Shown: piece after piece, positions 1 to 9,118 of the stretch
Position numbering within the stretch: the stretch's first letter is position 1
Layout: each line of letters starts with the position of its first letter
Source: Smittium mucronatum
Taxonomy: Eukaryota; Kickxellomycota; Harpellomycetes; Harpellales; Legeriomycetaceae
Length of the DNA: 12,700 nt
Direction of reading: 5' to 3'
Assembly: GCA_001953115.1 (NCBI GenBank)
Contig: LSSL01002914.1
Location: forward strand, 1 to 12,700
Position numbers and translations under genes: made by a program
The notes under the pieces: model-generated
Databases searched by the model: none
Told to the model about the DNA's origin: nothing
The model's input: only the letters and a program-made list of their open reading frames with translations

Positions 1-611
1 AAGGCGATTTATAAAAATAATTGGTAAGAAATAAAGCGCATAAAAAAGTACCATCAGCAACCCCATTAAGCCATCTTAAAATTTAAATATGGGCATATAT
101 TAAAAAAAAATCGGTGATTGCAGCTTAAGGGAAATAGGAGAATAAAAAAATAATAAGGATTTTATAAAAATATAAAATTAAAACTCGGTTATGAACTTTA
201 TTATTTTTTCAAATATAAAATACAGATATTCTGTTGCGTAATCAAGATTTAATACTTTTAAACTTTTTTAAATATTTTTTAAGCGATTTAGAGAAAACAA
301 AAAGTAAAAATGGATCTACTTTTTTTTAAAAAAAATTATTTACTTAGCTATATCTAAATTCAGACTACCTCCTAGCGAAATACAGCAGAAATTTAAACCC
401 CTATAACCTGAAATATTCAAATTTAGACTATTCCATATTACCCCAAAGGCGTATAAATTCCCATAGTAAATTCTTTGGTAATTTTTCATCATTATATTAA
501 TTATATATACTTTTTTAACATCAGTCAGAAATTCCTGTAAATATTTTTAAGAACTTTTTCATGTGTTTAATTATCGATAGGTTATTATACATCGGTTATA
601 AATTATATCTG
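1..611 (+). repeat. Left arm of a perfect 611-base inverted repeat
   Basis: Compared base by base with the reverse complement of 2460-3070, this arm has no mismatch and no indel; position i pairs with 3071-i. The arm begins at the window edge, so its true outer limit is unknown. It is not a classical transposon terminus: read on the + strand it contains the decayed end of a gypsy-type reverse transcriptase and its RNase H. Identity stops sharply after 611, inside what reads as the RNase H region, although roughly 20 further bases of the two sides remain similar. Confidence 0.97.
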
Positions 612-1403
612 TATAAATTTTTGGTAATAACTAATATAATATTGTGAATGAGGATATTAAAAAGTATCTGGAGACGCATTTTGGGAATGAAAAAATATAA
701 AGAAGTATAAGCCAAAAACATAAGCAGAAATCACTGTTTTAATAATTTGACCATATTAAATATGAGATTGAATAATAAAAAACCAAGAATTACTGCTAAA
801 GATCAATTTTTCGAACCGATAAAAGGGAAGATTACAGGATATGTTATCCGGTGGCTGGAAAAACTTGGAAAATTATAAACTTGTAATATGGTACGACAAA
901 TAATTTAGTTAGAATTCTGTCAAAACCTGTCACAAGTGCCAAAAAATAAATTCTTATAGAAAAAATAAATATGTGATCCCAACTAAATTAGAAAATACTT
1001 TTCATGTATATAAGTTTATCTAATAGACACGCTAAGAACTCCCAGTAGAGTTTTTAACTGGATTTTTACGTTGTTGACAATTATAGTAACTTCAACTTGG
1101 TCTCCCTCTTAAAAAATAAACCTGAAAATTAAGTATTAAATAATATAGGGCTTTTATATACAAATTTTTTATTCCACCTTAATCTTTTTAAGTTTATAGT
1201 GTAAAGGAATTTTATCAATGGATAACTTATAGAGTTTATTTTTGGCTTTAACAGGAAAAAATCCGATTTTTATATCACTGAGGCCTCCAATAAAAAAAAT
1301 GGGATGGATGAACTGGAACATAATACAATTTATAGTGGATAAATTTTCTGATAGAAGGAATAAGAGAAAAAATGGAACAGTTATTTTTACCTTTTTGAAC
1401 TTT
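39..1403 (+). pseudogene. Decayed Ty3/gypsy-like pol: RT end, RNase H, integrase
   Basis: This is a dead LTR-retrotransposon polyprotein fragment that once copied RNA to DNA and integrated it. Collinear traces read on the + strand with frame changes and many stops. The RT thumb is at 39-125 (PSATPLSHLK, then AYIKKKSVIAA, like the 'YRRFIK-FS-IAAPL' block). RNase H is at 384-419 (SRNLNPYNLKYS, the 'SR-LNPAE-NYS' block). The linker is near 653-673 (DIKKYLE). A zinc-binding integrase N-terminus ends in KTCHKCQ with cysteines at 928-930 and 937-939. Integrase core follows: a DTL block at 1026 (first Asp), RNFING near 1205-1222 (around the second Asp, itself lost) and NGMDELEH at 1298-1321 with Glu at 1310-1312. 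Order and spacing fit Ty3/gypsy pol. Protease, the RT palm and LTRs are not seen. The family call comes from motif recognition; integrase is the best supported part. Confidence 0.75.
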
Positions 1404-1638
1404 TAAAATATATTATTATCTTTAATTAAACTCGTATATGTGATATATAATCATTATTTTACTGTTATGATGTTATGAATTAGAAAAAAAGTAGCGGTTG
1501 CGAATATGCCTACATCTAGAGCAGTTTATTTACAAAATTTTTATAGTAATAAATTTTTTATCTGATAATTCTTGAACGGCAAATATTATAAATTTTATAC
1601 CTGTTATAAATATTAATGGAAGTAACCTTAAAAAATCA

Positions 1639-2022
1639 CAATTAACAATTTTAAACCTGTTTTTGGAATCATAAACCGAAATTAGAGAAAATGAGTTGTA
1701 AAGTACTATTTTTCAAAGTTTAAATCAATTCACAGAATATAATCAAAAACTAATTTATAATGATTTCATAGAAATACATAAATTGTACATAAAATAAATA
1801 AATAATGTTTTAAATGATAGAATATTAAAAAAGTTGATATCTTATGAAAAAAATATATATCATATTGAAAAAAATCAAATCTAACAATATATTGCTAAAT
1901 TCTATTAAAAATCAAAAGATATCTTGAGAATATCTGAAAGAGTAAATAATAACAGATTTAAATCTAATATATTGGTGATAAAGCTGGAATCAACGACCCA
2001 AAAGAAGATCAAAAAAGATTGA
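1639..2022 (+). pseudogene. Decayed coding stretch of unknown family
   Basis: I do not recognise this reading. From 1702 to 2019 one + frame gives 103 sense codons interrupted by only three stops, then TGA at 2020. At this AT content, about ten stops would be expected by chance. The same frame extends back to 1639 with two more stops. The conceptual product is rich in Lys, Asn and Ile and has no motif I can name. It lies downstream of the integrase trace in the same orientation, so it may be the integrase C-terminal region or other 3' material of the same retroelement. A different frame stays open for about 31 codons from 1996, suggesting a frameshift. Coding origin is inferred from stop depletion alone. 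Confidence 0.3.
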
Positions 2023-2459
2023 GGAATAAATTTATATTGGAAATGGTAATTTATTCTATAGAAAATCATTATGAAATAGATATATAATTAGGCACTCTAG
2101 TCAGAGACTAAACAAAAAGTCCTCAAACTTGTTAGAAAGTAATGAAGATATAGAAATGAAATAAATATAAGTGGAGCATTTAAAAAGTATTCAAATTATA
2201 TTTTGAGAGTAAAAGGGAATGCAAAGAAAACAAATGTATTCAAGGAAAATAATTTTAAGATATTTAAGATATTCTGTAATATATATTATGATATATTTGA
2301 GAATATATAAATATTAATATCTTAGAAACAAGTGTTGAATCAATTATTAACCAATTAAATAAATATAAAAATTAATATTGAAAATTTTATTAAAAAATTA
2401 AATAATTTCTTAAAAAAGATATACACAGAAGTCTATAATTTATTATTAAAAACTTATAC
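2023..2459. other. Inner spacer remainder, no gene seen
   Basis: This is very AT-rich sequence between the decayed reading and the right inverted-repeat arm. Only short open stretches in mixed frames are visible, and no LTR ends (TG...CA with a direct repeat) could be identified. Bases about 2437-2459 (ttattattaaaaacttatac) resemble the reverse complement of 612-632. The two sides of the spacer therefore share a little diverged similarity exactly where the perfect arms end. Confidence 0.5.
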
Positions 2460-3032
2460 CAGATATAATTTATAACCGATGTATAATAACCTATCGATAA
2501 TTAAACACATGAAAAAGTTCTTAAAAATATTTACAGGAATTTCTGACTGATGTTAAAAAAGTATATATAATTAATATAATGATGAAAAATTACCAAAGAA
2601 TTTACTATGGGAATTTATACGCCTTTGGGGTAATATGGAATAGTCTAAATTTGAATATTTCAGGTTATAGGGGTTTAAATTTCTGCTGTATTTCGCTAGG
2701 AGGTAGTCTGAATTTAGATATAGCTAAGTAAATAATTTTTTTTAAAAAAAAGTAGATCCATTTTTACTTTTTGTTTTCTCTAAATCGCTTAAAAAATATT
2801 TAAAAAAGTTTAAAAGTATTAAATCTTGATTACGCAACAGAATATCTGTATTTTATATTTGAAAAAATAATAAAGTTCATAACCGAGTTTTAATTTTATA
2901 TTTTTATAAAATCCTTATTATTTTTTTATTCTCCTATTTCCCTTAAGCTGCAATCACCGATTTTTTTTTAATATATGCCCATATTTAAATTTTAAGATGG
3001 CTTAATGGGGTTGCTGATGGTACTTTTTTATG
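2460..3032 (-). pseudogene. Inverted duplicate of the decayed gypsy RT/RNase H segment
   Basis: Because this arm mirrors 1-611, it carries the same RT-thumb and RNase H traces on the - strand (the RNase H SRNLNPYNLKYS block lies at 2652-2687). It holds the same stops as the left copy. The duplication therefore happened after the retrotransposon had decayed. Integrase is not duplicated: its trace lies only in the spacer. Whether the - strand relic continues beyond 3070 into reverse-transcriptase palm sequence could not be established; nothing convincing was seen. Confidence 0.65.
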
Positions 3033-3070
3033 CGCTTTATTTCTTACCAATTATTTTTATAAATCGCCTT
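2460..3070 (-). repeat. Right arm of a perfect 611-base inverted repeat
   Basis: This is the exact reverse complement of 1-611, verified across its full length. The outer end abuts AACAGTCTAT at 3071. Because the partner base would lie left of the window, it cannot be told whether the repeat stops here. No target-site duplication can be tested for the same reason. Confidence 0.97.
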
Positions 3071-3750
3071 AACAGTCTATTTTATATGCTTGATTATTGG
3101 AAATATTAAAAATATATATGAAAATCGATTGGGTTTCGTTTACTCTCATCAATTTTAATTTTATTTGTATGGGGAATTTAATTTAGATTTTTATTCAAAT
3201 AGAGACCAAAATCGCCAATTTGTGATCGAAAATAAATAAGGATCAAATAAACCAGAAAAGGTTTAAAAATAAATAATGATCAAATCATCCGATTTGGGAT
3301 CATAAATACTTAGAGTTCACATCCAAATACAACATATACATACATACATATATATATCTACATAGTTGTCTCGGCGTTTTAGTAAAAAATCCATTTAAGA
3401 GAAATGCATGAGATTGCCTTTATACAGTTTTTATTCCTTGGGATTTTTAGATTCAATGATTCAGGTAAATTTTCAAATCCGAAATGAAGAGAAATTTTCA
3501 AAGAAAGAGGTTTAATTGCGAAAATTTTTATAATTTATTTTTAAGCCTTTTATTTTGATAGGTCAATTTCAGAACTCATCTCCTCATATTAAAAAAATTT
3601 TTCAATATCATTAATTTATTATAATTTGATTGGAAAGTTATTATAGTTTCATTTATTTGACAAATATTTTACTGATTAATCGGATAAAAACGTGCAATAT
3701 ATTTTATGTATAAATAAGTAATTTTTCAGAAAGTTTATAGATTACAAAAT
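3071..3750. other. Intergenic, minor repeats only
   Basis: No supportable gene. The stretch includes a two-copy repeat (aaaataaataaggatcaaat at 3229-3248 and aaaataaataatgatcaaat at 3266-3285, spacing 37) and a short CATA/TA microsatellite at about 3333-3358. A 53-codon open stretch on the - strand near 3391-3549 has no recognisable domain. Confidence 0.6.
3229..3285 (+). repeat. Two-copy 20-base direct repeat
   Basis: The 20-base units at 3229-3248 and 3266-3285 differ at one position and are 37 bases apart start to start. A degenerate tandem duplication is the simplest explanation. Confidence 0.6.
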
Positions 3751-3754
3751 TTTC

Positions 3755-3830
3755 TTTTGTGTATTTAAACGAATTTTGTGTAAATATTTATAATTTTGTG
3801 TACTTTTGCATAATTTTTTGTACATTTAAT
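3755..3830 (+). repeat. Imperfect 20-base tandem repeat (TTTTGTGTA motif)
   Basis: The nonamer TTTTGTGTA starts at 3755, 3774 and 3794. A degenerate copy (TTTTTTGTACA) follows near 3813, giving a period of about 19-20 bases. The array is short and AT-rich with no coding sense. Confidence 0.55.
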
Positions 3831-5228
3831 TTTAACCATTTGTAAATTAGATGAAATTAACATTGAGCGGATAATTAATTTAGTAAAATAATTAGTTTAA
3901 ATGTCACTTGTGCTATTATGTATTGCGCGATTATTCACGTCACTCAAAGTTATTTTTGTTAGTTTATTTTTTAGTGGCCAATAGAATGACTTTGCATAAT
4001 TTTTGATTTTTATATATAATTTTACAATGATATAAATAGCTTTGAACAGAAATCTGATTATTTTCAAATAAATAAAAAAATTTGTTGGCAGTGCGCCAGT
4101 TTTCTCTGCCTCTAAGACTGATTAAATGTTTGATTTTTACAATGATCGATTTCACCTTTATTATATCCAGAACCTGGTAAGTTAGTTATATCAGTAGATT
4201 GATTTCTAAACTCAAAACAGCATATAAATCCCATTTTCCAAGTGGTGTTCAAATAAAAGTCTCCCATGTCAATTTATTTTTATTTTTTACTTTATTATCA
4301 CTCGGAGATTTTCTCTTTTGATTTTTTGACTAAATTTCCAAAGTTTTTTAAGCGGGAATTCACTGTAAGCAAATATAAATCTCTTTTATTATGGTACGTT
4401 ACACCTATAATACTGTATAGCCATTTTTGGGAAGGTTTATATTGATTTTTTAACTGTTAGATTTGCTACTAGTAGCCAATAGTAACAAAATAAAAATCTT
4501 ATTCAATCTTACTTTAAAATTTATACAGATTCACTCAGTTATTCTGTATATCAAAGTTTTTTATTTTAAAAAAAATCAAAGATTTCTGTCATCCAAGAAT
4601 AATATACTGAGCTGAATTCAAATGGTTCTGAAGACTCTTTTCCGGAATTTCATATTTCCCTATTAAAAGCTTCTTGATCCGAAAATCATAGATTGTTGGG
4701 GATTTATTTATTCTAATTTGGGGGATACCGGTATATTATCGTATTTCATAAATTTGGCTCAATTATATCGAGCTTTTTTCATATATGACTATAAAATTTG
4801 CGGATAATTTTTTTTTCTTTTTCTCAAAACATTTTAGGATCCATATATTTTTCATTTTTTTTGATTAAATTGGTGTGAGGATTAATTTGATGGTGGTCAC
4901 AAATAAAAAAACCATGAAGCCATTTTTTATTACTCTCTTTTATTTTTTTAACATAAACCTATATCCCCTCAAGGAAGGATAGGATACTTTTACATTTTAC
5001 AATTTTTTTTTGGTTTCTTCGATATTTTATAAAAATATTTTTATTATTATTAGTTTCATGTTTTTTTTTTGTTTCTTTTCTCTTTAACTTTTGTAAATTT
5101 ATTAAATATGAGCTCGAAGTGTTATTTGAAAAGTAATATAATTTGTTTTATTTCATAATCGATCGTCTATAGTATCCCAGATCAATATATCAAGTAGATA
5201 TATATATGCTAATCCTTATCAAAGTCAG
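3831..5228. other. Intergenic, no gene supported
   Basis: Long T-rich stretches with no recognisable domain in any frame. A 63-codon open frame on the - strand (3964-4155) contains NWRTANKFFYLFENNQ, faintly reminiscent of retrotransposon Gag spacing, but this is too weak to annotate as a gene. Confidence 0.5.
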
Positions 5229-5362
5229 TATATAAGCCGCGTTCCCTTCATTTAGCAACATTTACGAACCTAATTTAATACAATTCCAAGGGGATTGGTT
5301 GGTAGATTGTACGCTTTTCCAATCGGTACTCAATGCTAGTCTGGCAGAGTAGATATTTTTTT
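5229..5362 (+). other. TATA-like box, GC-richer segment and T-run
   Basis: TATATAAG at 5229-5236 is followed by a segment less AT-rich than its surroundings (about 5237-5353) and then by seven Ts at 5356-5362. Within it GATTGG (5293-5298) can pair with CCAATC (5319-5324). This arrangement could mark a small Pol III-type transcription unit or an LTR remnant. No tRNA, 5S, U6 or other known RNA consensus is recognisable and no TTCRA-type B box is seen, so this is only a pointer. Confidence 0.2.
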
Positions 5363-5752
5363 ATTCGTCTTTTTCTTAATTTATTATTATTTTTAGTTTA
5401 ATTTTAAACGGATTTATCTTATGGTAAAACTCCGTGACACAAAAAAAAAAACAAACCAGAAACACAATCAAACCGAATATCCATTTCATGTTCAAAATAA
5501 ACATTCTATCCGGTATACTGGTCATTATTATTAGTCATCGCTGAGTGCATCAGAACATATTATTTAAATATATTGCTACTAAATTTATATTAATATATTA
5601 TGTTAATTTATATCTTATTGCTGTTTATAAAAGAGGCAGGGTAGAATATTGAGCAAAAACCATCTTTTTAAAATTGTACAAGGAACAATCGACTAGAGCA
5701 GTTGTATAATTAGTTTATAAATTTATTACAAAGATAAAAATTGTTACATCAG
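5363..5752. other. Intergenic, nothing recognised
   Basis: AT-rich sequence with no open frame, RNA consensus or repeat structure worth naming. Confidence 0.5.
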
Positions 5753-5782
5753 ATTAGGTTTCATTAGGTTTCATTAGGTTTC
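5753..5782 (+). repeat. Three perfect copies of ATTAGGTTTC
   Basis: Units lie at 5753-5762, 5763-5772 and 5773-5782 with no mismatches. The array sits 46 bases before the TTAA-type element at 5828. Confidence 0.9.
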
Positions 5783-5827
5783 TACTTGTGTGCTCACATT
5801 GAATCCTGGTTAAAAGTGTGTACTTTG

Positions 5828-5989
5828 CCCTTTCCGGGCCCAAATTTATTCTTCAATTTTATTTGTGCAAATTAAATATTTAAACTGGCTTAGCTTTCTG
5901 ATTTATCCAATGATGATCAAGTAGTATTATCCCAGTGTTAAAATTGAAAGAAAAATGAAAGCCATTTTTTTTAATAAGCCCTGAAAGGG
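5828..5989 (+). mobile_element. Short TTAA-flanked inverted-terminus element, copy 1
   Basis: This is a 162-base non-coding element. It starts CCCTTTCCGGGCCCAAATTT and ends CCTGAAAGGG, so its tips are inverted repeats (CCCTTTC/GAAAGGG), and TTAA follows at 5990-5993. The base quartet before it (TTTG) is not TTAA, so one side of any target duplication has mutated. A near-matching copy lies inverted at 10910-11073, sharing both tips and an internal AARTGAAAGCCATTTTTT block near the right end. CCCTTT tips with TTAA target sites are typical of piggyBac-superfamily MITEs. The superfamily assignment is inference, as no transposase is present. Confidence 0.7.
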
Positions 5990-6096
5990 TTAAGCGGGGT
6001 ACTGCTGTAATATAATACTTTTTTCCTTTGATAATTTTTATGTCGATTAAGAGTGTTATATTTTAAAAGAAATTATTGGATCGCTAAAACCCATTT

Positions 6097-6170
6097 GCAT
6101 TATTTAAATTTAAACTGGGCGCGTACCTAAGGGAGCTCATATTTAAGCGGAGTGCTATTGTAATTTCTAT
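6097..6170 (+). repeat. Fragmentary repeat of sequence around element copy 1
   Basis: Bases 6097-6119 (gcattatttaaatttaaactggg) resemble 5867-5888 inside copy 1. Bases 6143-6166 (TTAAGCGGAGTGCTATTGTA) resemble the flank just after copy 1 at 5990-6009 (TTAAGCGGGGTACTGCTGTA), offset 153. A rearranged or partly deleted neighbouring duplicate is likely. Confidence 0.4.
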
Positions 6171-7094
6171 TATTTTGCTCTTTTAATTTATTTCTTCAAA
6201 GTTTTGAAGCGTTTGGTTTTAATAATGATCCATAATATCCATATTTAGAAGTATTTTAGGCTAACCCTTACCATAAATCTTACTTTTCTGGTTAATTATT
6301 TTTGAATTCTGGTTAATAGCGGCACTCAGTTGTTTAAAGTTTGTCATTCCAAGATTGTTTGTCCTAAAATGTAACTATATCTTAATTTTTTGCTTTTTAT
6401 TAAATCTTTCCCTATTTATCGGGCATTTCAGTATTTAATTGTGCTTTAATCAATAAAGAAGTGTTACCACACTCTGATTTGACCATTAATGCAGTCATTG
6501 CCTATGATAAGTCAAGATATTTTAACGGAAATTCAAGACTCATCCGGAAATATCGTTCTTGAAAGATCACAGATAAATAAATTGATTATTCTGGGTTAAT
6601 CGCACACAAGTTCTGATGTATATACAAATAATTTTTAATTTGGCTCATCAAATAATTATCTAAATAGAGGTAAAAAAATCAAGATCTTAGATCTCAATAG
6701 GATATGTATCGGTATCAATATAATAGCGTATATGATGTTTTTGACTTAATATAGGAATCAATATCACATATTTTACTTTTTCAGATTAAAAGATATTGAA
6801 AAGAAATAGTAAAATGTCTTTTTTTTTTCTTTTCTGAATGTGTTTATTGATTAAAAGTATTATATAATGGATAAATTGAAAAAGTGGATTTTAAATAGAA
6901 ACGAGGTGGGGGGTCATGATTTTTTAGCTATTATCAAAAATAAAATTTCCTCCAGAATCCATGGAAAACGTGATGAGTAAAATTTCTTTTATCTATGTAA
7001 AAAATAATGATGAATCAAAATAATTTCTAAAGTACATTAACTAAGTATAAAATACTGAGAAAATCCGACAAAATTAGGTAAGTAATTAATTCTT
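6171..7094. other. Intergenic region downstream of the transporter gene
   Basis: No gene supported. TTCTGGTTAAT occurs twice, at 6286-6296 and 6307-6317. The last part lies 3' of the - strand transporter gene and should hold its 3' UTR. No close AATAAA on the - strand was found before about 6841, so the polyadenylation site cannot be placed. Confidence 0.5.
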
Positions 7095-8513
7095 CTAATT
7101 CGCCCAAGTTTTTTTTGCTCCCGCAATATGTCGAATATACAATATTCCGGGAATAGCAAACATACTACCGACTACCTGGCATATGGAACTGAACCTAGTG
7201 ATGTAGTCGTAATCCAATTGGCCGTTTGTAGTTCTGAGGAGATGATCAATAATAAAATTTCCAATGATGATGAAGCAGCCCATGAAAGAGTACATAATTC
7301 CAATATATGGAGCCCAAGAGTTATGAGGGAAATATTTTGCAATTACCGAAACCCCCTGGGAATTCAATCCAGGGGAAAAAACTCCATAGAAAAACGACAA
7401 AACGGACAATGAAGATTTTGTCTTAATTCCCACCCAAAAAATCAATTGAAAGATACCCATGCAGAAGGTACTGATAAAAAGCATATTGAAAGGGCCTATT
7501 AAATCAGCAAAGGTACCGACGGCAAATCCTCCAAAAAGATACCCACAATTGAAGATTGTAACCTGGATATTCGAAAAACTATCTGACCCACCTAACTGAA
7601 TAACCGCAGATGGTATATAGAAAATGGGAGCTACAAATCCAATAATCCCCAGAGAAACAATGCATATAATGCATAAAAAGAGTGGAGACTTAAAAGCGCT
7701 TATATCAATCAACTTTGGTAAACCCGTAGATACTACTCTTGGTCTAAAAGCTAAGGTGGAAGGGACCACAATTGCAAGGATCAAGAAAGAACTTATCCTT
7801 AGAGCCCAATGTATATCAAGGTTATTTGTAATTGCCGAAGTTATTCTTGCAATCACCAATCCACCGAGTCCTGATCCAGCCATCACAGTACCCAAAGCCA
7901 GACCACGATACTTTTCAAACCATTGAGATGTGGTTGATAAAGCTACAGAAAACACAAACCCAATGCCAAATCCGTACAATATACCTTGTGTGACGATTAA
8001 ACCACCTAATGAGTTCACAAAGGAAGATGAAAAAAGACCGATAAAAGCAATAACAGCCCCCATCCAGGATGTATATCTCAAACCAATAGATAAATAAACT
8101 CTGCTAGAGAAAACACTGGCCGTCAACATCATTGCATCCTGCAATGATCCAATCCAAGATATTTGTGATGCGCTGTAGTTATTCAGAATATTATCTTGAT
8201 AATAAGTTTGATAAATACCGAAAGAGTTGGTGATACCAGTGGTTATAAACACACAAAAAAATGCCGCAACACACACAGTCCATGAGTATTTGGAATCCGC
8301 TTCACCATTAATTTTTGAATCAGGCAAGGAAACTTTGTCTTTTATTATCCTTTTTTCTTCATCAGATGGGATTTCAAATCCTGGAGGGTCTGATATGATT
8401 TTCGATACCTCCCCCCTTGATATATATTCTATATCCGGAGAAATTTGGGACGGGCTGGTTTCACTGTTTAATATTTCTACAATTTTAGAACCGTTTTCAT
8501 TTTCAGTGGACAT
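7095..8513 (-). CDS. MFS transporter, monocarboxylate-porter (MCT/MCH) type
   Basis: A complete 472-residue membrane carrier. The family moves monocarboxylates or, for some fungal members such as Mch5, riboflavin; the substrate here cannot be told. A hydrophilic acidic, probably cytosolic N-terminus (1-75) precedes TM1 (about 77-98, with NSFGIYQTYY just after it). TM2-TM6 lie in about 115-256. A short charged loop at 257-275 replaces the long central loop of many MFS proteins, and TM7-TM12 follow in about 276-460. The block WFEKYRGLALGTVMAGSGLG (198-217) is the classic MCT signature after TM4. DSKYSW at 73-78 stands where many fungal members have a DGG-GW-like motif. Length matches the family, the frame has no intron and it ends in TAG. 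The chosen ATG has A at -3, with an AT-rich upstream region. It is the only intact gene here and has no partner nearby. Confidence 0.93.
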   Translation of the reverse strand: MSTENENGSKIVEILNSETSPSQISPDIEYISRGEVSKIISDPPGFEIPSDEEKRIIKDKVSLPDSKINGEADSKYSWTVCVAAFFCVFITTGITNSFGIYQTYYQDNILNNYSASQISWIGSLQDAMMLTASVFSSRVYLSIGLRYTSWMGAVIAFIGLFSSSFVNSLGGLIVTQGILYGFGIGFVFSVALSTTSQWFEKYRGLALGTVMAGSGLGGLVIARITSAITNNLDIHWALRISSFLILAIVVPSTLAFRPRVVSTGLPKLIDISAFKSPLFLCIICIVSLGIIGFVAPIFYIPSAVIQLGGSDSFSNIQVTIFNCGYLFGGFAVGTFADLIGPFNMLFISTFCMGIFQLIFWVGIKTKSSLSVLSFFYGVFSPGLNSQGVSVIAKYFPHNSWAPYIGIMYSFMGCFIIIGNFIIDHLLRTTNGQLDYDYITRFSSICQVVGSMFAIPGILYIRHIAGAKKTWAN

Positions 8514-8640
8514 TTTTAAATTTTATACTATAAGAAAATTTATTTATGATTTATATTTCTATGATGTTTCACAAAAATGATTTAAATATTTTGTACCGTA
8601 AAAAAATAAGAAGTTTGAGTTTGGTATCTTTAAAGGAGTA
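8514..8640 (-). promoter_or_regulatory. Presumed 5' flank and promoter of the transporter gene
   Basis: This AT-rich sequence lies immediately upstream of the start codon on the - strand. The bases before ATG read TTTAAAA, giving an A at -3 as eukaryotic start contexts prefer. TATA-like stretches are everywhere in this composition, so no specific element can be singled out. Confidence 0.3.
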
Positions 8641-9118
8641 TTTATTCAGAAATGTTTTTTCCAAATATGCCTGAAATTTATTTAAAAATTTGATTATAAT
8701 TATTATGCTACAAAATTTAAAAAAAAATAACAAATGATTTGCCGAGTTTTATTATACAATTTTTTTTTGCATTTTGGGTACTTTATTTTCCAAGAAATTA
8801 AATGCATGTATAATATCAATTGTATGCCGATAATATTAAGTAAAAAAATATTGGGTTATATTTGAGAACTTGAATAGATTTTCTTTTTTTTTTAGAAAAT
8901 AATACAAATTAAAATTATATTACTTGTTCTAAATACGAAATTTCTGGTTACCAATAAATTTTTTTACTAAAGACCCATAATAGTGATGATTAAAATAGCA
9001 AATGATTAGAAAAAATCATACCCCGTTTGTAAAAAATAGTTTTTCTATTGGTATAGAGATTTTCAGAAATTGTTGGTGATGAAAATGACGAATTTGCTGA
9101 ATTATCTAATTTTATGTA
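8641..9118. other. Intergenic, nothing recognised
   Basis: Poly-T tracts and AT-rich sequence. A 33-codon open stretch at about 9058-9166 on the + strand ends in TAA and matches no family I know. Confidence 0.5.

Noticed and set aside
2525..2728. 68-codon open stretch on the + strand of the right arm, mirrored on the - strand at 343-546
   Set aside because: It lies antisense to the RNase H trace and lacks an early start codon. A loose resemblance to the YRGL region of MCT transporters needs several gaps and is probably chance.
3391..3549. 53-codon open - strand stretch with FGFENLPES, considered as an RT 'PFGL-NAP' motif
   Set aside because: The match is too short, no YxDD box was found nearby, and open runs of this length occur by chance in a window this size.
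3964..4155. 63-codon open frame on the - strand, possibly Gag-like
   Set aside because: Only a vague spacing of aromatic residues recalls retrotransposon Gag. There is no zinc knuckle and no linked protease or RT palm.
5753..5782. ATTAGGTTTC repeats considered as telomeric
   Set aside because: The unit is ten bases, occurs only three times and does not match TTAGGG or TTAGG arrays.
7128..8580. Open frames on the + strand opposite the transporter (7128-7412, 7624-7926, 8227-8580)
   Set aside because: They are antisense shadows of the well-supported transporter gene and show no domain.
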